From: Aminivibrio pyruvatiphilus
GTDB lineage: Bacteria; Synergistota; Synergistia; Synergistales; Aminobacteriaceae
Assembly (NCBI RefSeq): GCF_004366815.1
Contig: NZ_SORI01000006.1
Coordinates: 18,993-82,992 of the forward strand
Direction of reading: 5' to 3'
Length of the DNA: 64,000 bases
Part shown: positions 50,753 through 59,750 of the stretch, piece by piece
How the letters are laid out: each line of letters begins with the position of its first letter
Position numbering within the stretch: position 1 is the stretch's first letter
Notes under the pieces: model-generated
What the model was told of the DNA's origin: nothing
The model's input: only the letters and a program-made list of their open reading frames with translations
The model's database searches: none
Translations under genes and position numbers: made by a program

Positions 50753-51700
50753 CTAGCTGTACCGGATCCGCGGATCCAGAAGGGCAAAGGACAGGTCCAC
50801 CAGGAGATTGATCACCATGTACAGAAAAGCTATGATGAGAATGATTCCCTGGATGGTGGGATAGTCCCTTCTCAGAACCGATTCCACCACGAGCCGCCCG
50901 ATCCCCGGAAGGGAGAAGACCGTTTCGGTCACCACGGTTCCCGCCATGAGGGCCACGAAAGTAAACCCAAGGGCGGATACCACGGAGATGAGCGAATTCC
51001 GGAAGATGTGCCGTATATTGACGGCTCCCTCGGACAATCCCTTTGCCCGGGCGGTCTTCACGTAATCTGCCTTGGCCACGTCAAGCATGCTCGACCGTGT
51101 CAGGCGGATGATGAGGGCCGAATTGGGAGCGGCCAGGGTGATGCAGGGGAGAACGAGATAGCGGAGGTTCGACCATTCCCCTGATTCCAGAATGGAAGGA
51201 AACCCCGAGGTGGGAAGCCACCGCAGCATCACCGAGAAAAGGAGCATCAGGTTCAGCCCGAGCCAGAAGGTGGGCACCGATGCGAAAAACATGGAAAGGC
51301 CTGAAAAAAGCTGGTCGAGCCGGCTGTTGTACCGGACGGCCGAAAGGATTCCTATGGGGACCCCCACGAGAACGATGAGCATCATGGAAAAAACGGCAAT
51401 GAGAACGCTTGTTTCAGCGCGGTCGAGGATGACGTGGAGCACCGGCTGGTGAAAAAATATGGATGTCCCGAAATCTCCCCTCACCACTCCCGAGAGCCAG
51501 CGGCCGTACTGCACGTATAAAGGACGGTCGAGGCCCATGGCTTCCCGGAGACCCTGGACCTGTTCCGGCGTCGCCTGGTCTCCCAGCATGATCTGGGCGG
51601 GGTCTCCAGGAATCAGGTGAATAAATGAAAATACGATGATCGAGGCGAGAAGGAGAGACGGAATCATGCTCCCGATCCGCCTGGCTATATATGAAAACAC
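50753..51700 (-). CDS. dppB: Peptide ABC transporter permease (DppB)
   Basis: A 315-residue, six-helix permease. The N-terminal block FIHLIPGDPAQIMLGDQAT is typical of DppB/OppB, and the EAA-type loop is KTARAKGLSEGAVNIRHIF. It forms the membrane channel with DppC. Confidence 0.92.
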   Translation of the reverse strand: MFSYIARRIGSMIPSLLLASIIVFSFIHLIPGDPAQIMLGDQATPEQVQGLREAMGLDRPLYVQYGRWLSGVVRGDFGTSIFFHQPVLHVILDRAETSVLIAVFSMMLIVLVGVPIGILSAVRYNSRLDQLFSGLSMFFASVPTFWLGLNLMLLFSVMLRWLPTSGFPSILESGEWSNLRYLVLPCITLAAPNSALIIRLTRSSMLDVAKADYVKTARAKGLSEGAVNIRHIFRNSLISVVSALGFTFVALMAGTVVTETVFSLPGIGRLVVESVLRRDYPTIQGIILIIAFLYMVINLLVDLSFALLDPRIRYS

Positions 51701-51727
51701 GGAGGCTCCCCCCTTTCGTCGGATGCT

Positions 51728-51756
51728 GAGGGGGAGGGAACTGTCCCTCCCCCTGT
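51728..51756 (-). promoter_or_regulatory. Hairpin between dppA and dppB
   Basis: On the minus strand AGGGGGAGGGA and TCCCTCCCCCT form an 11-bp stem with a short loop and no T tract. It lies just after the binding-protein gene, where such stems commonly protect the upstream mRNA. Confidence 0.5.
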
Positions 51757-51763
51757 TTTCAGG

Positions 51764-53317
51764 CTACTTCCCAAACGAAACGCCCCAGAATTTGGGCCAG
51801 ATGAGGGACGACGCGGAGAGTCCCTGAACCTTCGGGCTGTAGATGTCGTAGGTAAAGTGATCTCCCGTCTTCATCACGGGTACTTCTTCGTAGACAAGTG
51901 CCTGGATCTTGTCCCATACTGCCTTGCGCTTTGCCGCGTCCAGGGTACCGGCGAATTCGGCGGCAAGGGCCCTCTTCGTTTCCGTGATCCACCACCCTGG
52001 GTAGGACTCGCTCATAAATGTATATAGGATGGGATCTGGAACAAAACCGTGGTGGGTGAAGAAAATATCCCACTGTGCCGGGTCGCCGCGCTTGGAGATG
52101 AGGGTCGCCCAGTCATAGATCTGGTGGTCGATGTTGAAGCCTGCCGCCTGGAGCTGCTTCACGATCACGAGAGTGCTGTCGTAATGAAACTTGTATGACG
52201 TGGACGCCATGAGGGTAATCTTCTCGCCGTTGTACCCCGCCTCTTTCGCGAGTTTTTTTGCGAGTTCGGGATTGTTGGCGCTGAACCTGTCGAGCCCGGC
52301 CTTCGAATACCAGAGAGTGCTCTCGGGCATAAAGGAGCCGGAAGCTTTCCACAGTTCCGCAGGACCGATGGCCGACTGGAGCACCGGCTCCATGTTCACG
52401 GCAGCCTGGAGGGCCTGGCGGAGCTTGGAATTAACCTTCAGCACTCCCTCTCTCGAGTTGAAGAACATCATCCCCTGGTTTGCGCCCTGGTTGACGGTGG
52501 TGACCACCGAAGGATCTTCTTTCAGGGAGTCGAAGAGGTCGCCCAGGATCTGCTCGGCATAATCGTAATCTCCAGCCTTGACGCCGTTGACCCGCGTTCC
52601 CACGTCGGGGACGGGAATGAAGCGGATTTCGTCAAAGAGGGCTTCCCGCTTGCCGGCATAACCGTCGGCGGCCTCTGTCCTGGCGGTATATTCTTCGTTG
52701 CGGACCAGCTTGATGTAGCGCCCCGGGTTCCTCTCGGCAAATTTGTAGGGCCCCGTGCCGATGTACTGCTCGGGGGTGATCGGCGTTTTCTCGGCGCCGG
52801 ACGCCACATCCTTCGGGTAGATCACGGGACCGCCGTTCATGAAGGCCAGGAGGTTCTTCCACGGAGCGAAGGGAGCCTTGAAGGTAAGGGTCACTTCGTA
52901 CTTGCCCGTGGCTTCCACCTTTTCCAGGTTGCTGAAGAGCACGGGACCGCGGGCGCCGAACTTGCCCCAGCGCTCCATGGAGGCGAGCACGTCTTCCGCA
53001 TCCAGCTCCTTGCCGTTATGGAACTTCACGCCTTCGCGGAGCGTAAGAACAGCTGTTTTTCCATCGTCCTTCATTTCTTCGGATTTCACCAGGAGCGGAA
53101 CGGGACTGTACTTGGAATCGAAAGTATAGAGCCCCTCGAAAATATGCTGGGCGATCATGGTGGTCAGGTCGGAAGTCACCACGTGCTGGTCGAGGGTGGG
53201 AGGCTCGTCGATGACGGCGACACGGAGGACCCCGCCCTTTTCCGCAGCGAATGCCGCTCCGGCGGCGATGACAAGGAAACACAGGCTCCACAACAGGATA
53301 GTTCTCATCCGATTCAT
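51764..53317 (-). CDS. dppA: Dipeptide/oligopeptide-type substrate-binding protein (DppA/OppA)
   Basis: A 517-residue SBP_bac_5 protein. The ATG at 53317 has AAGGAG 8 bases upstream and begins a signal peptide (cleavage near AFAAEKGG); a GTG at 53326 and an ATG at 53308 are alternatives. The family segment LTLREGVKFHNGKELDAEDV is present. No lipobox Cys is seen. The ligand is not certain: besides peptides this family binds opines, glutathione and nickel. It follows the amidohydrolase gene by 100 bases. Confidence 0.9.
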   Translation of the reverse strand: MNRMRTILLWSLCFLVIAAGAAFAAEKGGVLRVAVIDEPPTLDQHVVTSDLTTMIAQHIFEGLYTFDSKYSPVPLLVKSEEMKDDGKTAVLTLREGVKFHNGKELDAEDVLASMERWGKFGARGPVLFSNLEKVEATGKYEVTLTFKAPFAPWKNLLAFMNGGPVIYPKDVASGAEKTPITPEQYIGTGPYKFAERNPGRYIKLVRNEEYTARTEAADGYAGKREALFDEIRFIPVPDVGTRVNGVKAGDYDYAEQILGDLFDSLKEDPSVVTTVNQGANQGMMFFNSREGVLKVNSKLRQALQAAVNMEPVLQSAIGPAELWKASGSFMPESTLWYSKAGLDRFSANNPELAKKLAKEAGYNGEKITLMASTSYKFHYDSTLVIVKQLQAAGFNIDHQIYDWATLISKRGDPAQWDIFFTHHGFVPDPILYTFMSESYPGWWITETKRALAAEFAGTLDAAKRKAVWDKIQALVYEEVPVMKTGDHFTYDIYSPKVQGLSASSLIWPKFWGVSFGK

Positions 53318-53417
53318 ATCAATCACTCCTTTTCAGATCTCTCAATCGAATTGCGCCCCAAATACTTTCAACATCCCTTTTGCCCGTACCACCCCCTCCC
53401 CCGCTGCCGGAAAAAAC

Positions 53418-54683
53418 TCAACGCTCCGGAGGAATGAAAAACTCGCCTTCCCGTATCCCTTCCCCAAAGGGGATCTCGCCGAATTCCGTCCCGTCCCGGG
53501 CGTTGAGGTCCCAGACCACTTCCCCTCCGAGGATCGTCATTTCGCACTCGAGCCTCCGGTCAGACCGAAGGCGCCCCCCGACGGAATCCTTGAAGCCGAA
53601 GGTCCCCTCCCTAAGATTCCAGAGCGTCACGTCCCCCGGAGCCCCGGGCGAAAGATGCCCCAGCTCCGGATGGCCGATCATGCGGGCCGGGACAGCGGAG
53701 GAGCGGGCGATAACCTCGCCGAGGGGCATCCCCATGGCGAGACACTTGGACATGGTGGTGGGCATGTCCATCATGGCAGCGTTCATGCTCTGGACGTGAA
53801 GGTCCGAGGAGATGGAATCGGGGTAGAATCCCTGGGCAAAGGCCGGCACGGCGTTCCGGAAGAGGAAGCTCCCCCCGCCGTGGCCCAGGTCGAACAGGAC
53901 TCCTCTTTCCCGGGCTTCGAAGAGGTACGGGAACACTTTCCCATTCCCGTCCACCACGGGGACGGGCCCCCTGTAGCAGTGGGTGCTGATGTCGCCCTTC
54001 CTGAGCTTTTCCGACACAAGCCGCCAGTAGGGACGCTCCTTCATAAAATAGCCGAAATCCACCATCACCGGCAGGCCCGACAGCTCCCCTGCCTCCACGG
54101 CCCGGTCCACGGACTCCCACCCCGGGTGCCAGTAATGGGCGCTTTTGATGCCCACAATGACATCCCGGTGTTTCTCCGCCTTTGCCGCCGTCGTCTTCGG
54201 ATCGAAGTCGGGGGCGTGCTGTTCGATGATGTCGCTCACCATCCCGAAGCTGGCGATATTCAGGAAGGAGAACACCCGGGTCTTCGCCCGGTCGATCACC
54301 GATACCCGAAACAGGTCGAAGTTCCGCCATCCTGCGCTTCCGGCGTCCACCATGGTGGTCACTCCGCTCCGGAAGCTGAACCCGTCGGGAAACACACTGT
54401 ACTCGCCCGCCCAGGCGTTGGGGTTTCCCGGCGTGGCAAACAGGTGGCTGTGGATATCGACAATCCCCGGTGTGACTATCAGCCCCTCTGCGTCGATCAC
54501 CTTCGATGCGCCGCACCACGGAAGGGCCTTTCCTCTCCCGGCGACCCTGCCGCCGGACAGGGCGAGATCGCAGACCTCGTCCACTCCGTTCGCGGGATCA
54601 ATAACCCTGCCGCCCCTGATGATCACGCTCCCCTCGGGGGGAAGAAAAAAATCCTTTTCGGGAACCTGCTGCTCCGCTCTCAT
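53418..54683 (-). CDS. Amidohydrolase/deacetylase (EF_0837/Atu3266-like)
   Basis: A 421-residue metallo-amidohydrolase. It begins with the small beta-sandwich IIRGGRVIDPANGVDEVCD, then the metal site GIVDIHSHLF, a Lys in GIKSAHYWHPG (carboxylated-Lys position plus His), and a later Asp in SISSDLHVQSMN. The C-terminal AVPARMIGHPELGHLSPGAPGDVTLW returns to the sandwich. Relatives remove acetyl groups from N-acetyl-D-amino acids or acetylated 2-hydroxy acids. It lies 6 bases after the SelA-like PLP gene; that pairing recurs in the EF_0837-EF_0839 clusters. Confidence 0.85.
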   Translation of the reverse strand: MRAEQQVPEKDFFLPPEGSVIIRGGRVIDPANGVDEVCDLALSGGRVAGRGKALPWCGASKVIDAEGLIVTPGIVDIHSHLFATPGNPNAWAGEYSVFPDGFSFRSGVTTMVDAGSAGWRNFDLFRVSVIDRAKTRVFSFLNIASFGMVSDIIEQHAPDFDPKTTAAKAEKHRDVIVGIKSAHYWHPGWESVDRAVEAGELSGLPVMVDFGYFMKERPYWRLVSEKLRKGDISTHCYRGPVPVVDGNGKVFPYLFEARERGVLFDLGHGGGSFLFRNAVPAFAQGFYPDSISSDLHVQSMNAAMMDMPTTMSKCLAMGMPLGEVIARSSAVPARMIGHPELGHLSPGAPGDVTLWNLREGTFGFKDSVGGRLRSDRRLECEMTILGGEVVWDLNARDGTEFGEIPFGEGIREGEFFIPPER

Positions 54684-54689
54684 GGCTGT

Positions 54690-55838
54690 TCATTTCCCTC
54701 CTTTGTTCAGGAAAAGGGCCTCTATCTCCTTCATCCGCTCAACAATGGAATCCAGCTCAGCGTCCCTCAGGGTTATGGGGTTCACGAACACCGACTCCCC
54801 GTCGGCGGCCATGGTAAATATGGACGGGTCCCCCTCCCGAAGCAGCCGGAGTATCTCTTCCGAACATCCCGGGACGGCGAAGCGGAAGGCCATCTGGGGA
54901 AAGGGCTGGCCCGCCTCGTTCGGATAGAGCCGCTCCACAGTAACCATGGAACTGCCGGCAAAGGCTTTCATCGCCGCCGCGATGCGGTCCTCGGCCCACT
55001 GGACGCGGGACTCCCCGTCCATGGAGACGTACTGTTCCACGGCTGCCAGAAGACCAACGATCTCCTCTCTGCCTACCTTGAACATCCGCCCCACACCGTA
55101 GGTGGGGAAGGCTGTTTTTTCAACCCACGAGAAGAAATCCTTTGTGCCCACCATGAGGCCGCTCGCCTGGGGTCCCCTCAGGTCCTTGCCGCCGCTGAAA
55201 ATGCAGGCGTCCGCTCCCTGGCCGGTGATCCTCCAGAGGTTTTCCGCCGGGGGCACCTGGGCCGCAGCGTCCACGATCACGGGAATCCCGTGCCGGGAGG
55301 CGACCCGGATGGTGGCTTCGAGGGAGAGGGCTCCCTTCGCCACCCACCCTCCCGGGGGCATGAAGAAATAGAACACCGCCGCCGTATTGTCCGTGATGGC
55401 GTATTCCAGGTCGTCTTCCGTGGTGGGAAGAATCATGTTGGGGAATCCGATCTCCGTCATGCGGCAGTTCAGAAGGCGGAGGGACCAGTCGTAGGGGTTG
55501 CGGTGGGCGCGATGGACGATGATTTCGCTTTTTGATATCTGTTCCGGGGAAAGGGAAGGGAAAGGGCGGCCCCATTTCCGGGCTATGGCCGAAGCTCCCG
55601 CGATGTGCAGGGCCGCGGCCGCGCCGTTCGTGACAAAAGCTGCCTCGTTTCTCGTGATGGAGGCAAGACGTTCATGGACTTTCCGCTGCAGCTCCTTTAT
55701 CACCACGTGGCTTCTCGCCGCCGACGCCATGGCCGAGAGCGTCTCCTCGCTCATGCGGGAGCCCCCCACCATGGTGTAGGTGCCCGCCGCGTTGATAACC
55801 GTACGAACTCCGAGTTCCCTGTAAATGTCACGGGTCAC
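54690..55838 (-). CDS. SelA-related PLP enzyme (D-glucosaminate-6-P ammonia-lyase-like)
   Basis: A 382-residue fold-type I PLP enzyme of the SelA-like group. It begins YRELGVRTVINAAGTYTMVGGSRM-like and has the PLP Lys in IFSGGKDLRGPQASG (about residue 215) with the Asp of PVIVDAAAQVPP before it. Real SelA proteins are longer with a tRNA-binding N-terminus; this length matches the DgaE/EF_0838 ammonia-lyase or alpha/beta-elimination type. It is not expected to make selenocysteyl-tRNA. It lies between the regulator and amidohydrolase genes on one strand. Confidence 0.83.
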   Translation of the reverse strand: MTRDIYRELGVRTVINAAGTYTMVGGSRMSEETLSAMASAARSHVVIKELQRKVHERLASITRNEAAFVTNGAAAALHIAGASAIARKWGRPFPSLSPEQISKSEIIVHRAHRNPYDWSLRLLNCRMTEIGFPNMILPTTEDDLEYAITDNTAAVFYFFMPPGGWVAKGALSLEATIRVASRHGIPVIVDAAAQVPPAENLWRITGQGADACIFSGGKDLRGPQASGLMVGTKDFFSWVEKTAFPTYGVGRMFKVGREEIVGLLAAVEQYVSMDGESRVQWAEDRIAAAMKAFAGSSMVTVERLYPNEAGQPFPQMAFRFAVPGCSEEILRLLREGDPSIFTMAADGESVFVNPITLRDAELDSIVERMKEIEALFLNKGGK

Positions 55839-55852
55839 TTCGCATCGCCGCC

Positions 55853-56521
55853 TTATTTTGAAGGTTGAATTTCTGAATGGATCTCGTCAAGATAGGAGTA
55901 CAGCGTAAACTTGGAAATATCGAGAAACTGGCAGATCCGGTTTCCCGACTTGGTGATGAGGAATGCGCCCTTCTGGTCGAGGTATTTCACCACCCTGATC
56001 CTGTCGTCCCTGGTCATGTAGGAAACCGGCTTGCCCACCTCCTCCATGGCTTTTTGCAGCAGGGCGTCCAGAAGCTGGTTCACGTCGTTGACGAAGAATT
56101 CCTCTTCCTTTTCCCCCTCGCCGCTGGAAATGAGGGAACGGATGGTCTTGTCGGCAACCATGAGGTTCGAGACGTCGAAGTTGATGCACAGGCACCCGAT
56201 GACCTTTCCTTCGTCGTCGCGGACATAAACGGACGATGAACGGAGTACCCTCCCGTCCCGGGTGTTGGTAAAATAACCGTACTTGTCTCCGTTGCGCACG
56301 GTACCGCGGAGGACTTCCAGGCCGAGGTTGCTTCCGCAGTCTCCCACGCGCCGGTCTGTGACGTGGCCGTTCTCGATCATGACCACAGTGCTTTCGTAGC
56401 TTTCGGTGAGATCATGGAGCACCACTTCGCAGTTCGTTCCGAAGATGGCGGTGAGTCCTTTCATGAGGGACTCGAAAAAAGCGAATTCTTCCTGGACTCG
56501 TTTCAAAAGGAACTCCTCCAA
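55853..56521 (-). CDS. YheO/DauR-like transcriptional regulator (PAS plus HTH)
   Basis: A 222-residue regulator. An N-terminal PAS-like YheO domain (about 10-125; NCEVVLHDLTESYESTVVMI, SSSVYVRDDEGKVIGCLCIN) is followed by a C-terminal helix-turn-helix (about 165-215) with KSGNRICQFLDISKFTLYSYLDEI. DauR, a known relative, controls D-arginine breakdown genes. The gene heads the leftward operon (PLP enzyme, amidohydrolase, Dpp transporter, RidA) and lies opposite the aldolase/dehydratase genes, so it may control both. Confidence 0.85.
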   Translation of the reverse strand: MEEFLLKRVQEEFAFFESLMKGLTAIFGTNCEVVLHDLTESYESTVVMIENGHVTDRRVGDCGSNLGLEVLRGTVRNGDKYGYFTNTRDGRVLRSSSVYVRDDEGKVIGCLCINFDVSNLMVADKTIRSLISSGEGEKEEEFFVNDVNQLLDALLQKAMEEVGKPVSYMTRDDRIRVVKYLDQKGAFLITKSGNRICQFLDISKFTLYSYLDEIHSEIQPSK

Positions 56522-56536
56522 AAAAATATTTAGTTT

Positions 56537-56581
56537 GTCTGAATTTATGTTATTATACTGTCTGAAAAATCTAACGTCAAC
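56537..56581 (-). promoter_or_regulatory. Divergent promoter region with TGTCTGAA direct repeats
   Basis: On the minus strand TTGACG (56576-56581) and TATAAT (56553-56558) are 17 bases apart. Two copies of TGTCTGAA (plus strand 56537-56544 and 56560-56567), 23 bases apart, flank the -10 box and are candidate binding sites for the regulator. The plus strand has an overlapping TATTAT/TATACT box for the aldolase gene. Confidence 0.6.
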
Positions 56582-56607
56582 AAAAAAAGGAAGGGAGAGA
56601 CTATCTC

Positions 56608-57264
56608 ATGAACATCAGAAAATATGAAGTCCTGCACCGCATCCACGAACTCGGCGTCGTCGGCATTATCCGGACCCCCGACGTGGCCAACGGTATTTCC
56701 TCCGCCGAGGCGATCTTCCAGGGAGGGATCACCGCCCTGGAAGTCTCCACCACATTCCCCGGAGCCCTGGACATCATGAAGAGCGCCGCCGCCTCCCACA
56801 AGAGCAGCGGGCTCATCCTGGGCGCCGGAACGGTGGCCGATTCGGAGACGGCAAAACTGTGCATCGACGCCGGGGCCGAGTTCATCGTCTCCCACTGTTT
56901 CAGCGAAGAGGTGGCGAAGCTGTGCAACCGCTACGGCGTGGCCTACATGCCCGGCGTGGGCACGGTGACGGAGATTGTCCGGGCCATGGAATGGGGGGCG
57001 GAAGTGGTGAAGGCCTTCCCCGGGGAAGTGCTGGGGCCCAAGTTCATCAAGGCGGTCCACGGGCCTCTCCCGAATGCGCAGATAATGCCCATCGGAGGCG
57101 TCAGCCCGAACAACCTGGAAGACTGGTTCCTCGCGGGGGCTTTTGCCGTCGGCCTGAGAAGCGCCCTCGTCAAACCTGAGGGGCGGGAGGGGGACTACCC
57201 CGCCATCCGGCAGACGGCCGAAGAGATCGTCGCCCGTATCGCCCGGATCCGCTGCCACGTGTAA
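56608..57264 (+). CDS. KDPG/KDPGal-type 2-keto-3-deoxy acid aldolase
   Basis: A 218-residue class I aldolase of the Eda/DgoA family. The catalytic Lys is in EVVKAFPGE (about residue 133), the Glu in ITALEVSTTFP, and the GAGTV and IGGVSPNN phosphate-site segments are present. It splits 2-keto-3-deoxy-6-phospho-sugar acids, and some members the unphosphorylated acids, into pyruvate and an aldehyde. GGAAGGGAG precedes the ATG. It sits directly upstream of the galactonate dehydratase gene; no KDGal kinase gene is in the window. Confidence 0.88.
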   Translation: MNIRKYEVLHRIHELGVVGIIRTPDVANGISSAEAIFQGGITALEVSTTFPGALDIMKSAAASHKSSGLILGAGTVADSETAKLCIDAGAEFIVSHCFSEEVAKLCNRYGVAYMPGVGTVTEIVRAMEWGAEVVKAFPGEVLGPKFIKAVHGPLPNAQIMPIGGVSPNNLEDWFLAGAFAVGLRSALVKPEGREGDYPAIRQTAEEIVARIARIRCHV

Positions 57265-57269
57265 ACACC

Positions 57270-58421
57270 ATGGCCAGGATCGAACGGCTTGACCTCTACA
57301 AAGTCCCGCCCCGGTGGCTCTTTCTGAAGATCACCACCGACGGGGGCGTGGAAGGCTGGGGAGAACCCGTGGTCGAGGGACGGGCAGACACCGTGGCGGC
57401 GGCCGTGAAGGAGATGGGCGACTATCTCGTCGGCGCGGACCCCACGAAGATCGAGGATCTCTGGCAGACCCTCTACCGGGGCGGCTTCTACCGGGGCGGT
57501 CCCATCCTCATGAGCGCCATCTCAGGCATCGAGCAGGCCCTCTGGGACATTACCGGAAAAATGGCCGGCCTGCCCATCCACAGGATGATGGGCGGCGCCG
57601 TGCGGGACAAAATGAGGGTCTACTCCTGGATCGGCGGCGACCGTCCCGACGACGTCGTGACGGAGGCCAAAAAGCGGGTCGATGCGGGGATGACCGCCGT
57701 CAAGATGAACGGCACGGAGGAAATGGCCTGGATCGACAGCTTCACAAAGGTGGAGGAAGTGCTTGCCCGGGTGCAGGCCCTGCGGGACGCCTTCGGCCAT
57801 TCCCTGGACATCGCCGTGGACTTCCACGGAAGGGTTCACACCGCCATGGCCCGGGTGCTCATGAAGGAGCTGGAACCCTACCGCCTCATGTTCATCGAGG
57901 AGCCTGTGCTGGTGGAGAACCGGGAGGCCTTCAGGGAGCTCCGGCGGCACACCGTCACCCCCATCGCCACGGGAGAGCGGAACTTCGGCCGGTGGGACTT
58001 CAAGGACCTCATCACCGGCGGAGGGGTGGACATTCTCCAGCCCGACCTCAGCCATGCGGGAGGCATCTGGGAGGTCCGTAAGATCGCCGCCATGGCTGAA
58101 GCCTACGATATCGCCATCGCTCCCCACTGCCCTCTCGGCCCCATAGCCCTGGCGGCGTGCCTGCAGCTCGACTTCTGCACGCCCAACGCCTTCATCCAGG
58201 AGCAGAGCCTGGGCATTCACTACAACCAGGGAGCGGACCTGCTGGACTACCTGGAGGACCCGTCAGTCTTCCATTACAGGGACGGACATGTTTCCCCGCC
58301 TGAAGGGCCGGGACTGGGCATAGCGGTCAGCGGGGCAACGGTGCTGGAAAAGAGCCGGGTGGGACACAACTGGAAAAACCCGGTCTGGCGGAACGCCGAC
58401 GGATCGGTGGCAGAGTGGTAG
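57270..58421 (+). CDS. dgoD: D-galactonate dehydratase
   Basis: A 383-residue enolase-superfamily enzyme closely resembling E. coli DgoD. Shared blocks are YKVPPRWLFLKI, EGWGEPVVEGRA, YRGGFYRGGPILMSAI, DFHGRVHTAMARVLMKELEPYR, FIEEPVL, LQPDLSHAGGI, APHCPLGPIALAACLQ, the C-terminal WRNADGSVAEW. The metal ligands (Asp of DFHGR, Glu of FIEEP, Glu of GER) and the catalytic His of APHCPLGP are present. It turns galactonate into 2-keto-3-deoxygalactonate, the substrate (after phosphorylation or directly) of the aldolase 5 bases upstream. Confidence 0.93.
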   Translation: MARIERLDLYKVPPRWLFLKITTDGGVEGWGEPVVEGRADTVAAAVKEMGDYLVGADPTKIEDLWQTLYRGGFYRGGPILMSAISGIEQALWDITGKMAGLPIHRMMGGAVRDKMRVYSWIGGDRPDDVVTEAKKRVDAGMTAVKMNGTEEMAWIDSFTKVEEVLARVQALRDAFGHSLDIAVDFHGRVHTAMARVLMKELEPYRLMFIEEPVLVENREAFRELRRHTVTPIATGERNFGRWDFKDLITGGGVDILQPDLSHAGGIWEVRKIAAMAEAYDIAIAPHCPLGPIALAACLQLDFCTPNAFIQEQSLGIHYNQGADLLDYLEDPSVFHYRDGHVSPPEGPGLGIAVSGATVLEKSRVGHNWKNPVWRNADGSVAEW

Positions 58422-58426
58422 AAGAA

Positions 58427-58458
58427 GCCGGGGGGACCCAAAGGTCCCCCCGGCTCTT
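58427..58458. terminator. Terminator between dgoD and the TRAP dctM gene
   Basis: GCCGGGGGGACC (58427-58438) and GGTCCCCCCGGC (58443-58454) form a perfect 12-bp stem with a 4-base loop, followed by TCTTTG. It separates converging genes and may act on both strands. Confidence 0.8.
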
Positions 58459-58475
58459 TGTAACGGCCGTATGCT

Positions 58476-59750
58476 CTACAGGAAGGACGGAAGCCAGAGC
58501 ACGAGGAAGGGCACGTAGGTGACCAGCAGCACCACCGCGAAGAGAACCACGTACATGGGAAGCAGCTCTTTCACCAGCTGCCCCAGGGAAATCTTGGCGA
58601 TGGAGTTGGTGACGTAGAGCACCGTACCCACGGGGGGAGTGATGAGCCCCACGCAGAGGTTGGTCACCATGATCACGCCGAAGTGGACGGGATCGAGGCC
58701 ATAGGCCCTGGCCACGGGCAGGAGGATGGGAACCAGCAGGAACAGGGACGGCGTGAGGTCGATGAACATGCCCACCAGGAAGAGCAGGACATTCAGGATG
58801 AACAGGAAGACAAGCCTGTCGCTGGTCAGGCCCGTGATGAAGGCCGTCAGCAGCTGGGGCACCTGTCCCACGGCCAGGTACCAGGTCAGGGCCATGGCGG
58901 TGGCGCAGACGAGCATGACCACCCCGGTGTTCAGGGCAGCGGCGCGGAAGATCTCCGGGTAGGCGTTGAACTTCACCCCGTAGACGAAGTAGGAGACGAT
59001 ACAGGCGTAGACCACGGCCACCGCGCCGGCTTCCGTGGCCGTGAATATCCCCCCGAGAACGCCGCCCAGGATGATGAGAGGCAGAATGAGGGCCCAGATG
59101 GTCTTGGCGAAGATCCGGAAGAACTCCCGAATGCTGACCCGCTCGCCGGCGGGATACTGCCTTTTCCGGGAGAGATACCAGCAGACCCCCATCAGGGCGA
59201 AACCTATGAGGATGCCGGGGATGGCCCCGCCGAGAAACAGTTTCGAGATGGAGATCTGGCCGATGGAGCCCAGGATGATCATGGGGATGCTCGGAGGGAT
59301 GATGGGCCCGATAATCGAGGAGGCCGCAGTGATGGCGGCGGAAAAACCCCGGTCGTACCCTGATTCCTCCATCATGGGCATTTCCAGGGACCCCAGGGCG
59401 GCGGCGTCGGCGACGGCAGACCCGCTGATGCCCGCAAAGAGCATGCTGCCCACCACGTTCACGTAGGCCAGTCCGCCTCTGACCCTGCCGATGAGGGCAT
59501 TGGCGAAGAGCAGGATGTCCTTCACCAGCCCGGCCCTGTTCATGAATTCACCGGCAAGCATGAAGAAGGGGATGGCCAGGAGAGTGTACACGTCCACCCC
59601 CGAGATCATCCGCCGGGCCAGTACCATGGCGTCGGGAGTGCCCAGGACGAACATGAGCACCATGCTCGTCAGCCCGATGGCAAAACCGATGGGAAGCCCT
59701 GCAAGCGAAAGGACGAGCAGGGAACCCAGAAAGGTCGAAAGCACAAGCAT
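58476..59750 (-). CDS. TRAP transporter large permease (DctM)
   Basis: A 424-residue, roughly 12-helix permease. The ATG at 59750 touches the dctQ stop; the longer open frame to 60065 is dctQ DNA read in another frame. Motifs: SMLFAGISGSAVADAAALGS, IIGPIIPPSIPMII, ATEAGAVAVVYA and VGLITPPVGTVLYV. It is encoded in the unit facing dgoD, so a sugar acid such as galactonate is a reasonable cargo, though this is inference from position. Confidence 0.92.
   Translation of the reverse strand: MLVLSTFLGSLLVLSLAGLPIGFAIGLTSMVLMFVLGTPDAMVLARRMISGVDVYTLLAIPFFMLAGEFMNRAGLVKDILLFANALIGRVRGGLAYVNVVGSMLFAGISGSAVADAAALGSLEMPMMEESGYDRGFSAAITAASSIIGPIIPPSIPMIILGSIGQISISKLFLGGAIPGILIGFALMGVCWYLSRKRQYPAGERVSIREFFRIFAKTIWALILPLIILGGVLGGIFTATEAGAVAVVYACIVSYFVYGVKFNAYPEIFRAAALNTGVVMLVCATAMALTWYLAVGQVPQLLTAFITGLTSDRLVFLFILNVLLFLVGMFIDLTPSLFLLVPILLPVARAYGLDPVHFGVIMVTNLCVGLITPPVGTVLYVTNSIAKISLGQLVKELLPMYVVLFAVVLLVTYVPFLVLWLPSFL

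Noticed and set aside
53157-55535. 792-codon plus-strand ORF
   Set aside because: Antisense to the amidohydrolase and SelA-like genes, whose active-site motifs show that the minus strand is coding.
54690-55838. True SelA (selenocysteine synthase) serving the selenoprotein candidate
   Set aside because: It is too short, lacks the tRNA-binding N-terminal region, and its neighbours are catabolic; the DgaE/EF_0838-type group fits better.
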